A stretch of DNA of 64,000 nucleotides from positions 1 through 64,000 of the forward strand of contig CAYPTB010000059.1 in the NCBI GenBank assembly GCA_964413535.1, written 5' to 3'. This stretch comes from CAYPTB01 sp964413535. Lineage in GTDB: Bacteria > Planctomycetota > UBA1135 > GCA-002686595. Under the pieces are notes generated by a model, which worked only from the letters and a program-made list of their open reading frames with translations, was not told the DNA's origin and ran no database searches. The position numbers were made by a program, and so were the translations under genes. Positions 8,190 to 17,340 of the stretch are shown piece after piece; position 1 is the stretch's first letter; every line of letters begins with the position of its first letter.

Positions 8190-10259
8190 CTACCACGGAT
8201 CGCGCAGGGTCGTCCACTCGCGACCGTCGGGCGACAGTGCGCGTAGCGCGCCGTCATCCAGCTCCACGAGCAGGCGGCCGGCTTGATCGACGCGCGCGCG
8301 GCGAACGCCTTCGAACTCCCAGCGGTTCTCTCGACGACCCACGATCTCCACGACGTCGGGTCCCTCGGGAGGGTCGGACCACTCGTATTCGGGCTCGTCG
8401 GTCACGCGAACCCTCACGCCGCTGCCGAGGCGGTACTGGGTCGCCCACGACCAGTCCTCCGACGCCGAGAAGGCGTGCCACGTGCGGCCGCCGTCGCGGG
8501 TCCGATAGTGCTCCTCGTTCTCGCCGTAGAACGTGCCCCCGAGCAACTCGCCCTCGGCTTCGCTGGTGAACGCGAATGTGATCCCGTAATCCAGGTCGAC
8601 AAGCGACCCGGGCTCGACCACCGTCTCGAAGTCCACTCGCAAGGGCGAGAGCTCGAGCTTCCCTTTACGGATGCCGCCGCCCGCGCGATGAGCGAGAAGA
8701 TTGCCCGCTTCGTCCCAATGCAGCGCCTCGATCTGGCCTCCGGGCCAGGCGTGCAACTCGCTCCAGGTCGTGCCCTGGTCCGTCGAGGCGAGGACGATGC
8801 CGTCGATGGTGTCGCCGACGGCGACACCGTGGATCATGCCTGCTACGCCAGGCAGCTTCCCTTTCGGGTACCGCATTCCATACGCGAGCCAGAGGTTCTC
8901 ACGCTTCTGCAGGCCTTCCACTTGGACGTCGAACTTCGTCTCGTCGGCAAGGGCCACGGGCTGGAAGCGACCCGAACGGGTCGACCAGAACTGCATCGAG
9001 TCATAGTCCCAGAGCAGGACTTGGCCAGGCGCCGAGATCTCCACCGACGTCACCACAGCCGCGAAGGCGTCTGGGAGATCCGCGACCGACACCCACGTTC
9101 GCCCGTAATCTTCCGAGCGACAGAGTGCGGTCTCCGTGATTCCCCACAGGACGCCATCGCGTCCGAGATCGAAGGAGAGAACGTTCCAGCGAGCTCCTTC
9201 TCTCGACTGTTGGAGCGGAGCGACGATCCCCTCTCCGCCGCTCTCCACCCGCAGGAGCGTGGAACGTCCGTCGTAGACGAGCACGTCTTTGCCATCGACG
9301 CTCAACCACTTGCCGCGATCCAGGCACGATCGGGAGCGCCACCGGGGTGAGAAGTCTTGCGCGAGCACCGACACGAACCCTAGTTCGTCGACCACCGCCA
9401 AACCGTCCGGGTGCAGCTCGAAGTCCACGACCGCCTGGTCGTCCACGGCGAGCTTTCGCCACACCGGCGGATCGAGCGCCGGTGTGGCGTACACGTCCTT
9501 CTGCTGGACCACGAGCCCGTCGCCGAAGGTCCTCACCTTGAGGACGGGAATGGAAGGCCCGGGCGGCTGCGGGACGGTTCCGAACGAGCCGTCGGGCCAG
9601 TTGACGGTCACGAGGTAGCTGCTCTGTCTCGACTTCTCCTCGTCCGTCGAAAGTCCGTCGATGGGCGTCGCGATCCGGGTCCAACTCTTCCCTCCGTCTC
9701 CGGTGACGAAGATTCGGTTGTGACCGCCGCCGAGTACGCCACGGAGTGGGGATTCGAAGAACACGCTCGCGGGACGGATCGCGTCCGCAAAGGGCGTGGG
9801 CATCTCGGCCCAGCCCAGGCCCAGGTCCTCGGAGAGGAAAACCTGACCCGTGTGGCCGACGATCCACGCCGTTCCGTCTCTGGATGCGTGAACGGCATTG
9901 GGCAGCATCCGGGACGGCAGCTCGTGGAAGTGCCAGTCCTTCCCGCCGTCCTCCGTTCGAAGGTAGCCGTACTCTCCGCGGATGGAGCCGGGAATGATGC
10001 CGACTTCCGCGGAGAGGAACCGCACCAGATCGAGGTCGTCTCCTCCAGAGAGGAGCCCATCTCCCGCCCTCGCGGGCACCGGCGCCTCGCGCCACGAGGC
10101 CCCCGCGTCGCGACTCACGAAGAGACGACCGTTCGTCCTCCCACTCCAGTAGCTGCCGTCTGGCGCGACGTGGAGGGGGGCCGCGCTCACGCCGTCGAGT
10201 TGCGGCCGACCGGGATCTCCTTGGCAGGCTGACAGAAGCGCAGCAGCGACGAACCCCAT
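8190..10259 (-). CDS. Asp-box (BNR) beta-propeller lipoprotein
   Basis: The 689-residue protein starts with a short lipoprotein signal (MGFVAAALLSACQGD, lipobox Cys12) and then repeats Asp-box motifs of the S/T-x-D-x-G-x-x-W type: SRDAGASW, TGDGGKSW, RSEDYGRTW, STDQGTTW and RTRDGGRTW. Such repeats form beta-propeller blades found in sialidases, the Ycf48/HCF136 family and many surface proteins. No catalytic sialidase residues (arginine triad, Tyr/Glu) can be assigned, so an enzyme role is not claimed. The lipobox implies anchoring outside the cytoplasmic membrane. The signal has no basic n-region, which is unusual; an upstream non-standard start cannot be excluded. Confidence 0.85.
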   Translation of the reverse strand: MGFVAAALLSACQGDPGRPQLDGVSAAPLHVAPDGSYWSGRTNGRLFVSRDAGASWREAPVPARAGDGLLSGGDDLDLVRFLSAEVGIIPGSIRGEYGYLRTEDGGKDWHFHELPSRMLPNAVHASRDGTAWIVGHTGQVFLSEDLGLGWAEMPTPFADAIRPASVFFESPLRGVLGGGHNRIFVTGDGGKSWTRIATPIDGLSTDEEKSRQSSYLVTVNWPDGSFGTVPQPPGPSIPVLKVRTFGDGLVVQQKDVYATPALDPPVWRKLAVDDQAVVDFELHPDGLAVVDELGFVSVLAQDFSPRWRSRSCLDRGKWLSVDGKDVLVYDGRSTLLRVESGGEGIVAPLQQSREGARWNVLSFDLGRDGVLWGITETALCRSEDYGRTWVSVADLPDAFAAVVTSVEISAPGQVLLWDYDSMQFWSTRSGRFQPVALADETKFDVQVEGLQKRENLWLAYGMRYPKGKLPGVAGMIHGVAVGDTIDGIVLASTDQGTTWSELHAWPGGQIEALHWDEAGNLLAHRAGGGIRKGKLELSPLRVDFETVVEPGSLVDLDYGITFAFTSEAEGELLGGTFYGENEEHYRTRDGGRTWHAFSASEDWSWATQYRLGSGVRVRVTDEPEYEWSDPPEGPDVVEIVGRRENRWEFEGVRRARVDQAGRLLVELDDGALRALSPDGREWTTLRDPW

Positions 10260-10691
10260 CTCAGGTGCACGAGCAGCCGCAGAAATCTGGGCGCTGCGCG
10301 CATCCTAGCAAGCTCGAGGTGCGTCCCCGTCCCGAGCTCCGCTTAGCGGCGAGGCCTCCGGCATCGACCGCCGGCAGTACTCGCACTCGCCGTCCGCCTC
10401 GCTCCCACTCCCGACGCTCCTTCGAACCTAGGGCAGTTCGCAAACCCGTAGGGATCGCGGAGGGGCGCGAGCAGAGCGCGCGCTCCGTTGTCGCGGAGGG
10501 GAGCGAGCCGCCTGCCGCTTCCGTCGCGAAGTTCGCGCGGGCTGCAACTCCCTGCCGCGCGGCTGGATGCGGCGCTCCTCCTCCATCGCTCGCGCCTCGA
10601 AGGCGGGTCGGAGCTGGCCGGCTGATTTTAGGGGTGTGTTAGGCTTCGGCCTTCGACCCGAACGGAGTCCTAAAGCCTCGGCACCAGCGCC
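10260..10691. other. Divergent intergenic region
   Basis: These 432 bases separate the leftward BNR lipoprotein and the rightward DNA polymerase gene. A small AGGC-TTCG-GCCT hairpin lies about 40 bases before the polymerase start. I found no SOS (LexA-like) box that I would defend, and no small gene. Confidence 0.45.
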
Positions 10692-13600
10692 ATGTACGTT
10701 CCCCTGCGCGTCCACGGGCACCACTCGCTCCTGACCGGCGTCGACTCGCCGGAGGAGCTCCTGCGGCGCGCGCGGGCGCTCGGGATCGGGGCGCTGGCGC
10801 TGGCGGACGTCGACACGACCGCGGGGCAGGTCGAGCTCGTGCAGGCGGCGCGGCGGCTGGCGGAGGCGGATCCCGCGCGCGCCGTGCGGCCGATCCTCGC
10901 GGCGGAGATCAGCGCGGCGCCGGTGCGCGACGCGGCGCGGAGCACGCGCAACACGAGTGCGAACGCACAGGGCGCTCGTACCGCTGCGCGCGACGCTCGC
11001 GCCAGCGCGCGCGAAGCGCCCGGACGGCTGGTGGCGATCGTGCGCACGGCGGAGGGCTACCGGAACCTCTGCAAGCTCGTCTCGGCGCGGCGGCTCGGCG
11101 GCGATCCGGGCGATCCCGACGAGCCGCTCGAGGGACCCGAGACCTTCCAGCGCGTCGAGTGCGCCGTGCGCTTCCAGGAAGGGCTCACCTACCTCGTCGA
11201 TCATCCGCGGCTCGCCTTCGCGCTCGCGGGCAAGGTCCCGGCGGAGCAGCTCTTCGTCGCGATCTCCGCGGCCGCGCTCGCGAAGCGGCCGATCGCCGCG
11301 GGCCGCCGGCGCGTTCGCGCGGGCGAGTCGCGCAACGTGTACGTCTCGGCCCCGCCGAAGCGCGTGCTGGCCGTGCGCGAGCGCACCGACGACGACGCGC
11401 TCGACGGGAGCGAGAGCTACAAGGTCCCGCCGCCGCCGCGCGCGGTGCCGGCGCTCGATCTCGTCGAGGCGGCGCGCGCGGCGGGGCTCGCGACGGTGGC
11501 GGCGCCGGACGTGTACTACGCGAGCCCGGGCGGAGCGCGCGACCACCGCGTGCGCGTGGCGATCAAGCACAACGCGCTCGTGCACGACCTGCCGGAGAGC
11601 TGGCTCGCGGAGGGACCGGCGCATCTCCTCTCGCCGGCCGAGGTCGAGGCGCTCTTCGCGGACCTGCCGGAGGCCGCGGGGCCCTTCGAGCCCCGCGTGC
11701 GCGGCGGCGCCGTCGCGCGCTCGCTCGCGATCGCCGAGGGCGCGAGCTTCGCCCCCGAGCTCGGCGGCGTCGTGTTCCCCGAGGTCGAGCTCGAGCCGCA
11801 CGAAACGCCCTACTCGAAGCTCGTCGAGCTCGCCTTCGCCGGCGCACGCGAGCGCTACCGGCCACTGCGGCCGGAGGTCGTGCGCCGGCTCGACTTCGAG
11901 CTCACGGCGATCGAGGAGCTCGGCTTCGCCGCCTACTTCCTGCTCGTGCGCAAGATCCACGACTTCGCCGTGCGCGAGAAGATCCCGTGCGTCGGGCGCG
12001 GCTCGGCCGCGGACAGCTTGGTCGCCTACTGCCTGGGGCTCACCGACGCGGATCCGCTGCGCTACCGCTTGCCGTTCGAGCGCTTCCTCAATCCCGCGCG
12101 CAAGGACCGGCCCGACATCGACCTCGACTTCTGTTGGCGGCGGCGCGACCGCGTGTTGCAGCACACATACGAGGCCTTCGGGCCGGAGCGCACGGCGATG
12201 ATCTCGACGCTCAATCGCTTCGGGCTGCGCTCGGCGTTCCGCGAGGCGGCGCTCGTCGAAGGGCTCCCGCCGGTCGAGGTGAACCGCTGGTCGCGGCGGC
12301 TGCCGTGGGGCATCGCCGGCGCGGACGAGGGGGGCAACTTCGACGGCGAAGCGGTCGTGCCGCCTGCGGAGCGCTCGGAGAGCGCTGCGCAGGCGTATCC
12401 ATCCGGCTCGGAGAGCGCTGCGCGTGCGTTCGATGCACCGTCACCGAACGCCGCGGACGCGTCCGATCGCGACCCGACCAACGAGCGCGACGAGGCGACT
12501 TCGTCGACGCGCGCCGGGGAGGCCGCGCGGTTCGCGCTGGGAGCGCTCGACGCGCTGCCCGAGCACCTGCGCGGGAACCAGGTCGCCCTGGCGCTCCTGT
12601 CGGTGCCCGAGTGCCGCGACTTCCCGTTCGACGACGAGCGCTTCGCGCGCGTGCTCGCGGCCGCCGAGGCTCTGATCGACACGCCACGCCACTTCGGGCT
12701 GCACCCCGGCGGCGTCGTCGCGACGCCCGGGCCGATCACCGATTGGGTCGCTTGCCAGCGGGCCGCGAAGGGCGTCGTCGTGACGCAGCACGACAAGGAC
12801 GGGGTGGAGCGGCTGGGGCTCGTGAAGATGGACCTGCTCGGGAACCGCGCGTTGACGGTGCTCGACGACTGCCTCGAGCTCTTGCGCGAGGCGGGGATCG
12901 AGCCGCCCGATCTCACCGCGCTCCGTGAAGACGACGCGCGCACGGCCGAGCTCCTGCGCCGCGGTCTCACGCTCGGCTGCTTCCAGGTCGAGTCGCCCGG
13001 CATGCGCAACCTGCTCAAGCAGACGGGCGCGCACACCATGGACGACGTCATCCAGGCGGTGGCGCTCATCCGGCCGGGGCCGGCGGGGTCGGGGATGAAG
13101 GACGCTTACGTGCGGCGCTTCCGCGGGCTGGAGGAGCCGCGCGCGCCGCATCCGCGGCTGACCGAGCTCCTGTGGGACACGCACGGCGTGATGCTGTACC
13201 AGGAGGACGTGATGCAGGTCGCGAGCTGGTTGGCGGGCATGGACCTGACGGAGGCGGACTTGCTGCGGCGCTCGCTGCAGAAGCGCAGGGAGGGGACGCT
13301 CGCGCCGCTCGCACGGCGCTTCGAAGAGGGCTGTGTCGCGAACGGCGTCGCGCGCGCGGACGCGCGGCGCGTGTGGGAGCTCGTCTCGAACTTCGCGTCC
13401 TTCGGCTTCTGTAAGGCGCACGCGGTGACCTACGGGCGCATCGCCTACCGCGCGGTGTACTTGAAGGCGCACCATCCCGGCGCCTACCTCGCGGCGTTCC
13501 TGAACAGCCGGACCGGCTACTACGAGACGCGCGTCTACGTGGAGGAAGCGCGGCGCCTCGGCGTGCCGATCCTGCCGCCGGACGTGAACGAGAGCGGCGA

Positions 13601-14486
13601 GGAGTGGCGGTACGGAAGCGGGGGAGCGGGCGGCTCGGTAGGGACGCTGCGCGTCGGTCTGGGGCAGGTCAAGGGTCTCGGCGAGGCGACGCGCGCGCGC
13701 ATCCTGGCGGAGCGCGCGCGGCGGGCCTTCACGTCGCTGCCGGACTTCCTCGAGCGCACGGGTGCGCACACCGACGAGGCGGAGCACCTGATCCAGTGCG
13801 GCGCGTTCGACGCGTTCGACCACACGCGGCCGGAGCTCTCGTGGCGGCTCCACCTGCTGCGCGCGCCCGAACGCGGCGTGCCGAGGGACGTGCGGGCCGC
13901 GGGCGGGTTGGATCGCGGCCGGATCGACGCCTGCCGCTCGACGCCCGGGGCGCGCACCGCGGAGGCGATCGTCCGCGCGCGACATGCCGGCGGCTGGCGC
14001 GGTGCAGGCATCGGGTTGGGTGCGGCCGAGCTGGCGCCCGGCGAGTGCGCGTCGCTCTTCCCCGCGCCGGAGACTCCCGCGCTCGTCCTGCCGCGCCTAC
14101 CCGACGTCGACGCGCGCAGGCGCGCGCAGATCGAGTTCGAGCTGCTCGGGATCACGGTCGCGCTGCATCCGACGGAACTCTTCCCCTGCGAGGCCCAGGC
14201 CGCGGGCGTCGTTCGCATCGCTTGCGCCGAGCTCGATCGACACGCCGGACGACGGGTCGCGCTCGTGGGCTGGCTCGACGCCTCGCGCCGCGTGCGCACC
14301 GCCGACGGCAGGTGGATGCGCTTCCTGACGCTGGAGGACACGACCGGCATCGCCGAAGCGGTGCTCTTCCCCGACGTCTACGCGCGCGACGGCCACCGCC
14401 TCGTCTCGCGCGGACCCTTCTGCATCAGCGGCACGGTCCTGGACCAGATGGGCGCCTGTACGCTCCACGTTGAACGGATCCACTAG
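10692..14486 (+). CDS. DNA polymerase III alpha subunit family (DnaE/DnaE2-like)
   Basis: This 1264-residue C-family DNA polymerase has an N-terminal PHP domain (about residues 1-210), the polymerase core with GRGSAADSLVAYCLG near 435 and the catalytic aspartate pair in PDIDLDF near 475, TPRHFGLHPGGV, KMDLLGNRALTVLDD, IRPGPAGSGMKDAYVRRF and the helix-hairpin-helix LPDFLERTGAHTDEAEHLIQ. An OB-fold near 1188 (RVALVGWLDASRRV) ends the protein. The PHP metal site looks degenerate: VHGHHSLL keeps the first histidines, but the usual ALTDHG is ALADVD. Two Ala/Ser/Arg-rich insertions (about residues 76-112 and 552-612) interrupt conserved regions. The lack of a good proofreading-type PHP site and the small OB end suggest an error-prone DnaE2 (ImuC) type, but no imuA/imuB genes are adjacent. 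Confidence 0.9.
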   Translation: MYVPLRVHGHHSLLTGVDSPEELLRRARALGIGALALADVDTTAGQVELVQAARRLAEADPARAVRPILAAEISAAPVRDAARSTRNTSANAQGARTAARDARASAREAPGRLVAIVRTAEGYRNLCKLVSARRLGGDPGDPDEPLEGPETFQRVECAVRFQEGLTYLVDHPRLAFALAGKVPAEQLFVAISAAALAKRPIAAGRRRVRAGESRNVYVSAPPKRVLAVRERTDDDALDGSESYKVPPPPRAVPALDLVEAARAAGLATVAAPDVYYASPGGARDHRVRVAIKHNALVHDLPESWLAEGPAHLLSPAEVEALFADLPEAAGPFEPRVRGGAVARSLAIAEGASFAPELGGVVFPEVELEPHETPYSKLVELAFAGARERYRPLRPEVVRRLDFELTAIEELGFAAYFLLVRKIHDFAVREKIPCVGRGSAADSLVAYCLGLTDADPLRYRLPFERFLNPARKDRPDIDLDFCWRRRDRVLQHTYEAFGPERTAMISTLNRFGLRSAFREAALVEGLPPVEVNRWSRRLPWGIAGADEGGNFDGEAVVPPAERSESAAQAYPSGSESAARAFDAPSPNAADASDRDPTNERDEATSSTRAGEAARFALGALDALPEHLRGNQVALALLSVPECRDFPFDDERFARVLAAAEALIDTPRHFGLHPGGVVATPGPITDWVACQRAAKGVVVTQHDKDGVERLGLVKMDLLGNRALTVLDDCLELLREAGIEPPDLTALREDDARTAELLRRGLTLGCFQVESPGMRNLLKQTGAHTMDDVIQAVALIRPGPAGSGMKDAYVRRFRGLEEPRAPHPRLTELLWDTHGVMLYQEDVMQVASWLAGMDLTEADLLRRSLQKRREGTLAPLARRFEEGCVANGVARADARRVWELVSNFASFGFCKAHAVTYGRIAYRAVYLKAHHPGAYLAAFLNSRTGYYETRVYVEEARRLGVPILPPDVNESGEEWRYGSGGAGGSVGTLRVGLGQVKGLGEATRARILAERARRAFTSLPDFLERTGAHTDEAEHLIQCGAFDAFDHTRPELSWRLHLLRAPERGVPRDVRAAGGLDRGRIDACRSTPGARTAEAIVRARHAGGWRGAGIGLGAAELAPGECASLFPAPETPALVLPRLPDVDARRRAQIEFELLGITVALHPTELFPCEAQAAGVVRIACAELDRHAGRRVALVGWLDASRRVRTADGRWMRFLTLEDTTGIAEAVLFPDVYARDGHRLVSRGPFCISGTVLDQMGACTLHVERIH
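12374..12423 (+). repeat. Exact 17-bp direct repeat inside the polymerase gene
   Basis: CTCGGAGAGCGCTGCGC occurs at 12374-12390 and again at 12407-12423, a 33-base period that keeps the reading frame. It encodes the similar units SESAAQAYPSG and SESAARAFDAP inside the low-complexity insertion, which therefore probably grew by duplication. Confidence 0.85.
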
Positions 14487-14505
14487 CAGTGCGCTCGCGC
14501 ACTGC
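14486..14505 (+). terminator. Hairpin at the stop of the polymerase gene
   Basis: GCAGTGCG and CGCACTGC form a perfect 8-base-pair stem around the loop CTCG, starting on the last base of the TAG stop codon. No T-run follows, so intrinsic termination is uncertain. It may instead protect the 3' end of the message. Confidence 0.4.
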
Positions 14506-14524
14506 GTGTCCATCGGGGAGTCTT

Positions 14525-14589
14525 CGGCAAACCTCTCACCCCCTCTCCCACCGAGTCTTACAACCGCGGCAAACCTCTCACCCCTCTCC
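14525..14589. repeat. Direct repeat in spacer
   Basis: The 18 bases CGGCAAACCTCTCACCCC occur at 14525-14542 and 14567-14584, and the similarity continues into CTCTCC. The copies are 42 bases apart in the spacer between the convergent polymerase and Myb/SANT-repeat genes. The function is unknown. Confidence 0.75.
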
Positions 14590-14696
14590 AGAAGACGCGA
14601 CAGACGCCCCGCCGCGTCCAGAAGCGCAGGAAGAAGGACGATGAACCGTCTCCCGGGATCACAGAGCGCAAACCGCTGACGCGTCGCGCGGGCGCA

Positions 14697-15455
14697 CTAC
14701 GTTGGGTGGTCGTTGTAGCGCAGACTGACGTTCTCGCGGCCCATCGCGCGCAGGCGCGCCGAGTCCTTCTTGAGACCCAGGTTGTGCGCCTTGGACACGA
14801 CGCTCTTCACGGAGCGACCGAGGGCGCCGGCGATGTCCAGGTTCGCGTGCGTGGGGTACATCGCGCACAGTTTCTCGAGTTCCGCCTCGGTCCAGCGCGG
14901 CATCCGGGTGGAAGTCGTTCCGTCGAGCTTGCGCAGGAAGGCCTTGTCCTTCGCCAGCTTGAGCTCCTCTCCCAGCCGGCGGACCGCCTCCAGGCTGCGG
15001 CCGAAGATCAGCGCCAGGTCCTCGTCCGTGCGGGTCCCGTAGATGCGCTTGAATTGGACGAGTTCCTCGCGTGCCCAGAGCTCGTCGACCTGGATGCGCC
15101 CGAGGTCCTCGATCTGCTGGCGGACCTCGGCGATCTCGCGGCCGAGGATGCGCGCGATCACCTCCGTCGAGCTCACGCCGAGGTACTTCTTGAGGCTCTC
15201 GACCTCCGACGCCGTCCACGGGCCCGTTCGACGCTTCTCTCGAAAGAGCTCGGCCGCCAGTCGCCGCACGCTCTGCACCGGACGATTGAGCTCGCGCGCG
15301 ATGGCCGCGTCGTCGCGCAGTCCGTAGAGCCCGCGCAGGCGCGCGATCTCCGCCTGGGACCACCGTCCGCGACGTGGCGCTCCGGTGCCCTGGCTTCCCC
15401 CCCCGCTTTCGCGCAAACGATCCCCCCCCTCGACTCTCCTTGGGCCTTCTGTCAC
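14697..15455 (-). CDS. Protein of four tandem Myb/SANT-like repeats
   Basis: The 252-residue protein is built of four helix-turn-helix units of Myb/SANT type. Each starts at a conserved tryptophan (Trp32, Trp80, Trp127, Trp188) and continues E-x-x-x-L, an aromatic near 12, a D/T-x-x-I/L-A pair and L/F-G-R-x-x-x-x-V. Examples are WSQAEIARLRGLYG, WTASEVESLKKYLG and WTEAELEKLCAMY with IAGALGRSVKSVVSKAHNLG. Such repeats in bacteria usually bind DNA, so a DNA-binding or regulatory role is inferred. The start is GTG with only a weak GGGGAC upstream. The first 20 codons contain two G8 homopolymer tracts. It converges with the polymerase gene, and lies downstream of ptsI on the same strand. Confidence 0.8.
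   Translation of the reverse strand: MTEGPRRVEGGDRLRESGGGSQGTGAPRRGRWSQAEIARLRGLYGLRDDAAIARELNRPVQSVRRLAAELFREKRRTGPWTASEVESLKKYLGVSSTEVIARILGREIAEVRQQIEDLGRIQVDELWAREELVQFKRIYGTRTDEDLALIFGRSLEAVRRLGEELKLAKDKAFLRKLDGTTSTRMPRWTEAELEKLCAMYPTHANLDIAGALGRSVKSVVSKAHNLGLKKDSARLRAMGRENVSLRYNDHPT
15397..15429 (-). repeat. Two G8 homopolymer tracts at the start of the Myb/SANT-repeat gene
   Basis: C8 runs on the plus strand at 15397-15404 and 15422-15429 are G8 runs in the coding strand, within codons 9-20. Slippage at such runs changes the frame, so they could make expression phase-variable or simply be sequencing-error-prone sites. Confidence 0.8.
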
Positions 15456-15567
15456 GCGTCCCCGGCCGAGGGATGCGGTTCGATGCAGGAAGCAGCGGCG
15501 AGTGAACGACCGGGGCTACTGAGCCGGATTGTACAGACGAGCGTTGGTCAGTGAAGAGGCAGCGCAG

Positions 15568-17340
15568 TCATTTCCCGACCGTCGAACGCTCCTCCGAAGG
15601 GTGATCGTACAAGTCACGTCGAATCCGATCCAACACTTCGCGCACGCCGGCTGCGGTGTTCGCGCGCAGGGCGCTCGCAGCGTACGCTCGCGCTCGGGAT
15701 GAATCCGTCGAGCGCAGGGCGAACTTGACATCGGGCAGTGAGTTCGGTGCGAGACTGAGCGCGTCGTACCCGAGTCCGAGCAGCAGCACCGCCGACGCCG
15801 GATCGCCCGCCATCTCACCGCACACCGAACAGGACTTGCCTGCCTCCCGCGCGACGTCCGCGACGCGGCGGAGCGCCGCGACGACCGCGGGGTGCTGCGG
15901 ATCGTAGAGCTCCGCGATCCACGAGTTGTCGCGATCCACCGCGAGGAGGTACTGGACCAGGTCGTTGGTGCCGACCGCGACGAAGTCGATGTGGTCGATC
16001 AGTTGATCGAGCACTAGCATCGCGGAGGGAACTTCGACCATGATCCCGACTGGGACCTCCTTGGCGATCTCGTAGCCCTGCTCGGTGAGCTGGCTTCGCA
16101 CGCCGTCGAAGATCTCGTGCGCCAGGAGCACCTCCTCGAGCGAGGTCACCATCGGGAGCAGGATGCGCAGCTCTCCGTGCACGCTGGCGCGCAGGAGCGC
16201 CCGCAACTGCACCTGGAGCAGGTCGCGCCACTGCAGGGTGATCCGCAGACCGCGCCATCCCAGGGCGGGGTTCGCCTCCTTCGGCGTGTTGAAGTAGGGC
16301 AGCGGCTTGTCCCCGCCGATGTCCAGCGTCCGGATGACGACCGGCTGCCCCTTCGTGTGCTCCAGGACGCGCCGATAGAGCCTGAACTGCTCCTCCTCGG
16401 AGGGGAATTGGGACCGCTCCAGGTAGAGGAACTCCGTGCGCAGCAACCCCACGCCGTCGGTGTGCTCGACCGCGAAGGTGTCGAGATCGCGCAGCGACTC
16501 GATGTTCGCCCGGACCGCGATGCGACAGCCGTCGGGGGTGACCGCCGGGAGCGCCCCGTGCTCCGCGAGCTCCTTGCGCCGAGCGATACTCTGCGAGCGG
16601 CGGTCGAGGAAGGTGTCGATGTCCTCCTGACCCGGGCGCAACTGGATCGTCCCGCGCCAACCGTCCAAGGTGACCAGCATCCCCTGCTCGAGCCGCGCGA
16701 GCAGGTTCGGAAGTCCCACGACGCACGGAACGCCCATCGAGCGCGCGAGCACGGCGCCGTGCGAGAACCGTCCGCCTTCCTCCGCGACGACGCCCAGGAT
16801 GCGCTCGCGCTCGAGGTAGGTGACGACCAGCGGCGTGAGCTCGGCCGCGGCGAGGATCACGCGCTCGTTGCTCGACAGGATCGCCTCGCGTTCGCGGCGC
16901 AGGAGCGCGTCGAGCACGCGAAACCACGGATCGCTGAAGTCCGTGGCGTAGCTCTTGTGGTAGTTGCCCTCGATCCTCCCCATCGTGCGCTCGAACCGAT
17001 CGATGAGGAGCTGCACGGCCTTCTCGGCGTTGATGCGCTGCTCGGTGATCGTCTTCTCGACCTCACGCAGGGCTTGGGGGTCCTGGAGGATCGTGCGGTG
17101 GACCGCGAAGATCTCGGCGTCCTTCTCGCTGGTCTCCTCCGCGACCTGGGCCTGACGCCCCGCGAGATCGGCGTCCGCCACGCGCATGGCGTCCGCGAGC
17201 CGCTGGATCTCGGGCGCGATCTCCTCGGGCGGCAGGGACCACTCCGGGACGCGTTCGGGACGGGCGCGGACGACATGGACCGGACCGATCGCGAGCCCGG
17301 CCGACACGCAGATGCCCTTGACGGAGCGCGGTGCTGCCAT
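15568..17340 (-). CDS. ptsI: Phosphoenolpyruvate-protein phosphotransferase (PTS enzyme I)
   Basis: The 590-residue product is enzyme I of the phosphotransferase system, which takes phosphate from phosphoenolpyruvate and hands it to HPr. It has the N-terminal swivelling domain with the phosphohistidine motif GGRFSHGAVLAR (His194), and the C-terminal PEP-binding barrel with TDGVGLLRTEFLY, PVVIRTLDIGGDKPLPYF, MVEVPSAML, VAVGTNDLVQYLLAVDR and the proton-donor cysteine region CSVCGEMAGDP. The length matches the family (about 570-590). The ATG at 17340 is preferred over upstream codons because the conserved domain starts a few residues later. No HPr or sugar permease is next to it, so a regulatory PTS role is possible. 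Confidence 0.95.
   Translation of the reverse strand: MAAPRSVKGICVSAGLAIGPVHVVRARPERVPEWSLPPEEIAPEIQRLADAMRVADADLAGRQAQVAEETSEKDAEIFAVHRTILQDPQALREVEKTITEQRINAEKAVQLLIDRFERTMGRIEGNYHKSYATDFSDPWFRVLDALLRREREAILSSNERVILAAAELTPLVVTYLERERILGVVAEEGGRFSHGAVLARSMGVPCVVGLPNLLARLEQGMLVTLDGWRGTIQLRPGQEDIDTFLDRRSQSIARRKELAEHGALPAVTPDGCRIAVRANIESLRDLDTFAVEHTDGVGLLRTEFLYLERSQFPSEEEQFRLYRRVLEHTKGQPVVIRTLDIGGDKPLPYFNTPKEANPALGWRGLRITLQWRDLLQVQLRALLRASVHGELRILLPMVTSLEEVLLAHEIFDGVRSQLTEQGYEIAKEVPVGIMVEVPSAMLVLDQLIDHIDFVAVGTNDLVQYLLAVDRDNSWIAELYDPQHPAVVAALRRVADVAREAGKSCSVCGEMAGDPASAVLLLGLGYDALSLAPNSLPDVKFALRSTDSSRARAYAASALRANTAAGVREVLDRIRRDLYDHPSEERSTVGK

Noticed and set aside
10260..10691. Possible SOS (LexA) box before the polymerase gene
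   Set aside because: No palindromic motif matched well enough to defend.
10428..12164. A 578-codon minus-strand frame at the start of the polymerase gene
   Set aside because: It overlaps strong polymerase motifs and has a shadow-like composition.
14487..14696. Possible CRISPR-like array from the repeated 18 bases
   Set aside because: Only two copies, no regular spacers and no cas genes.
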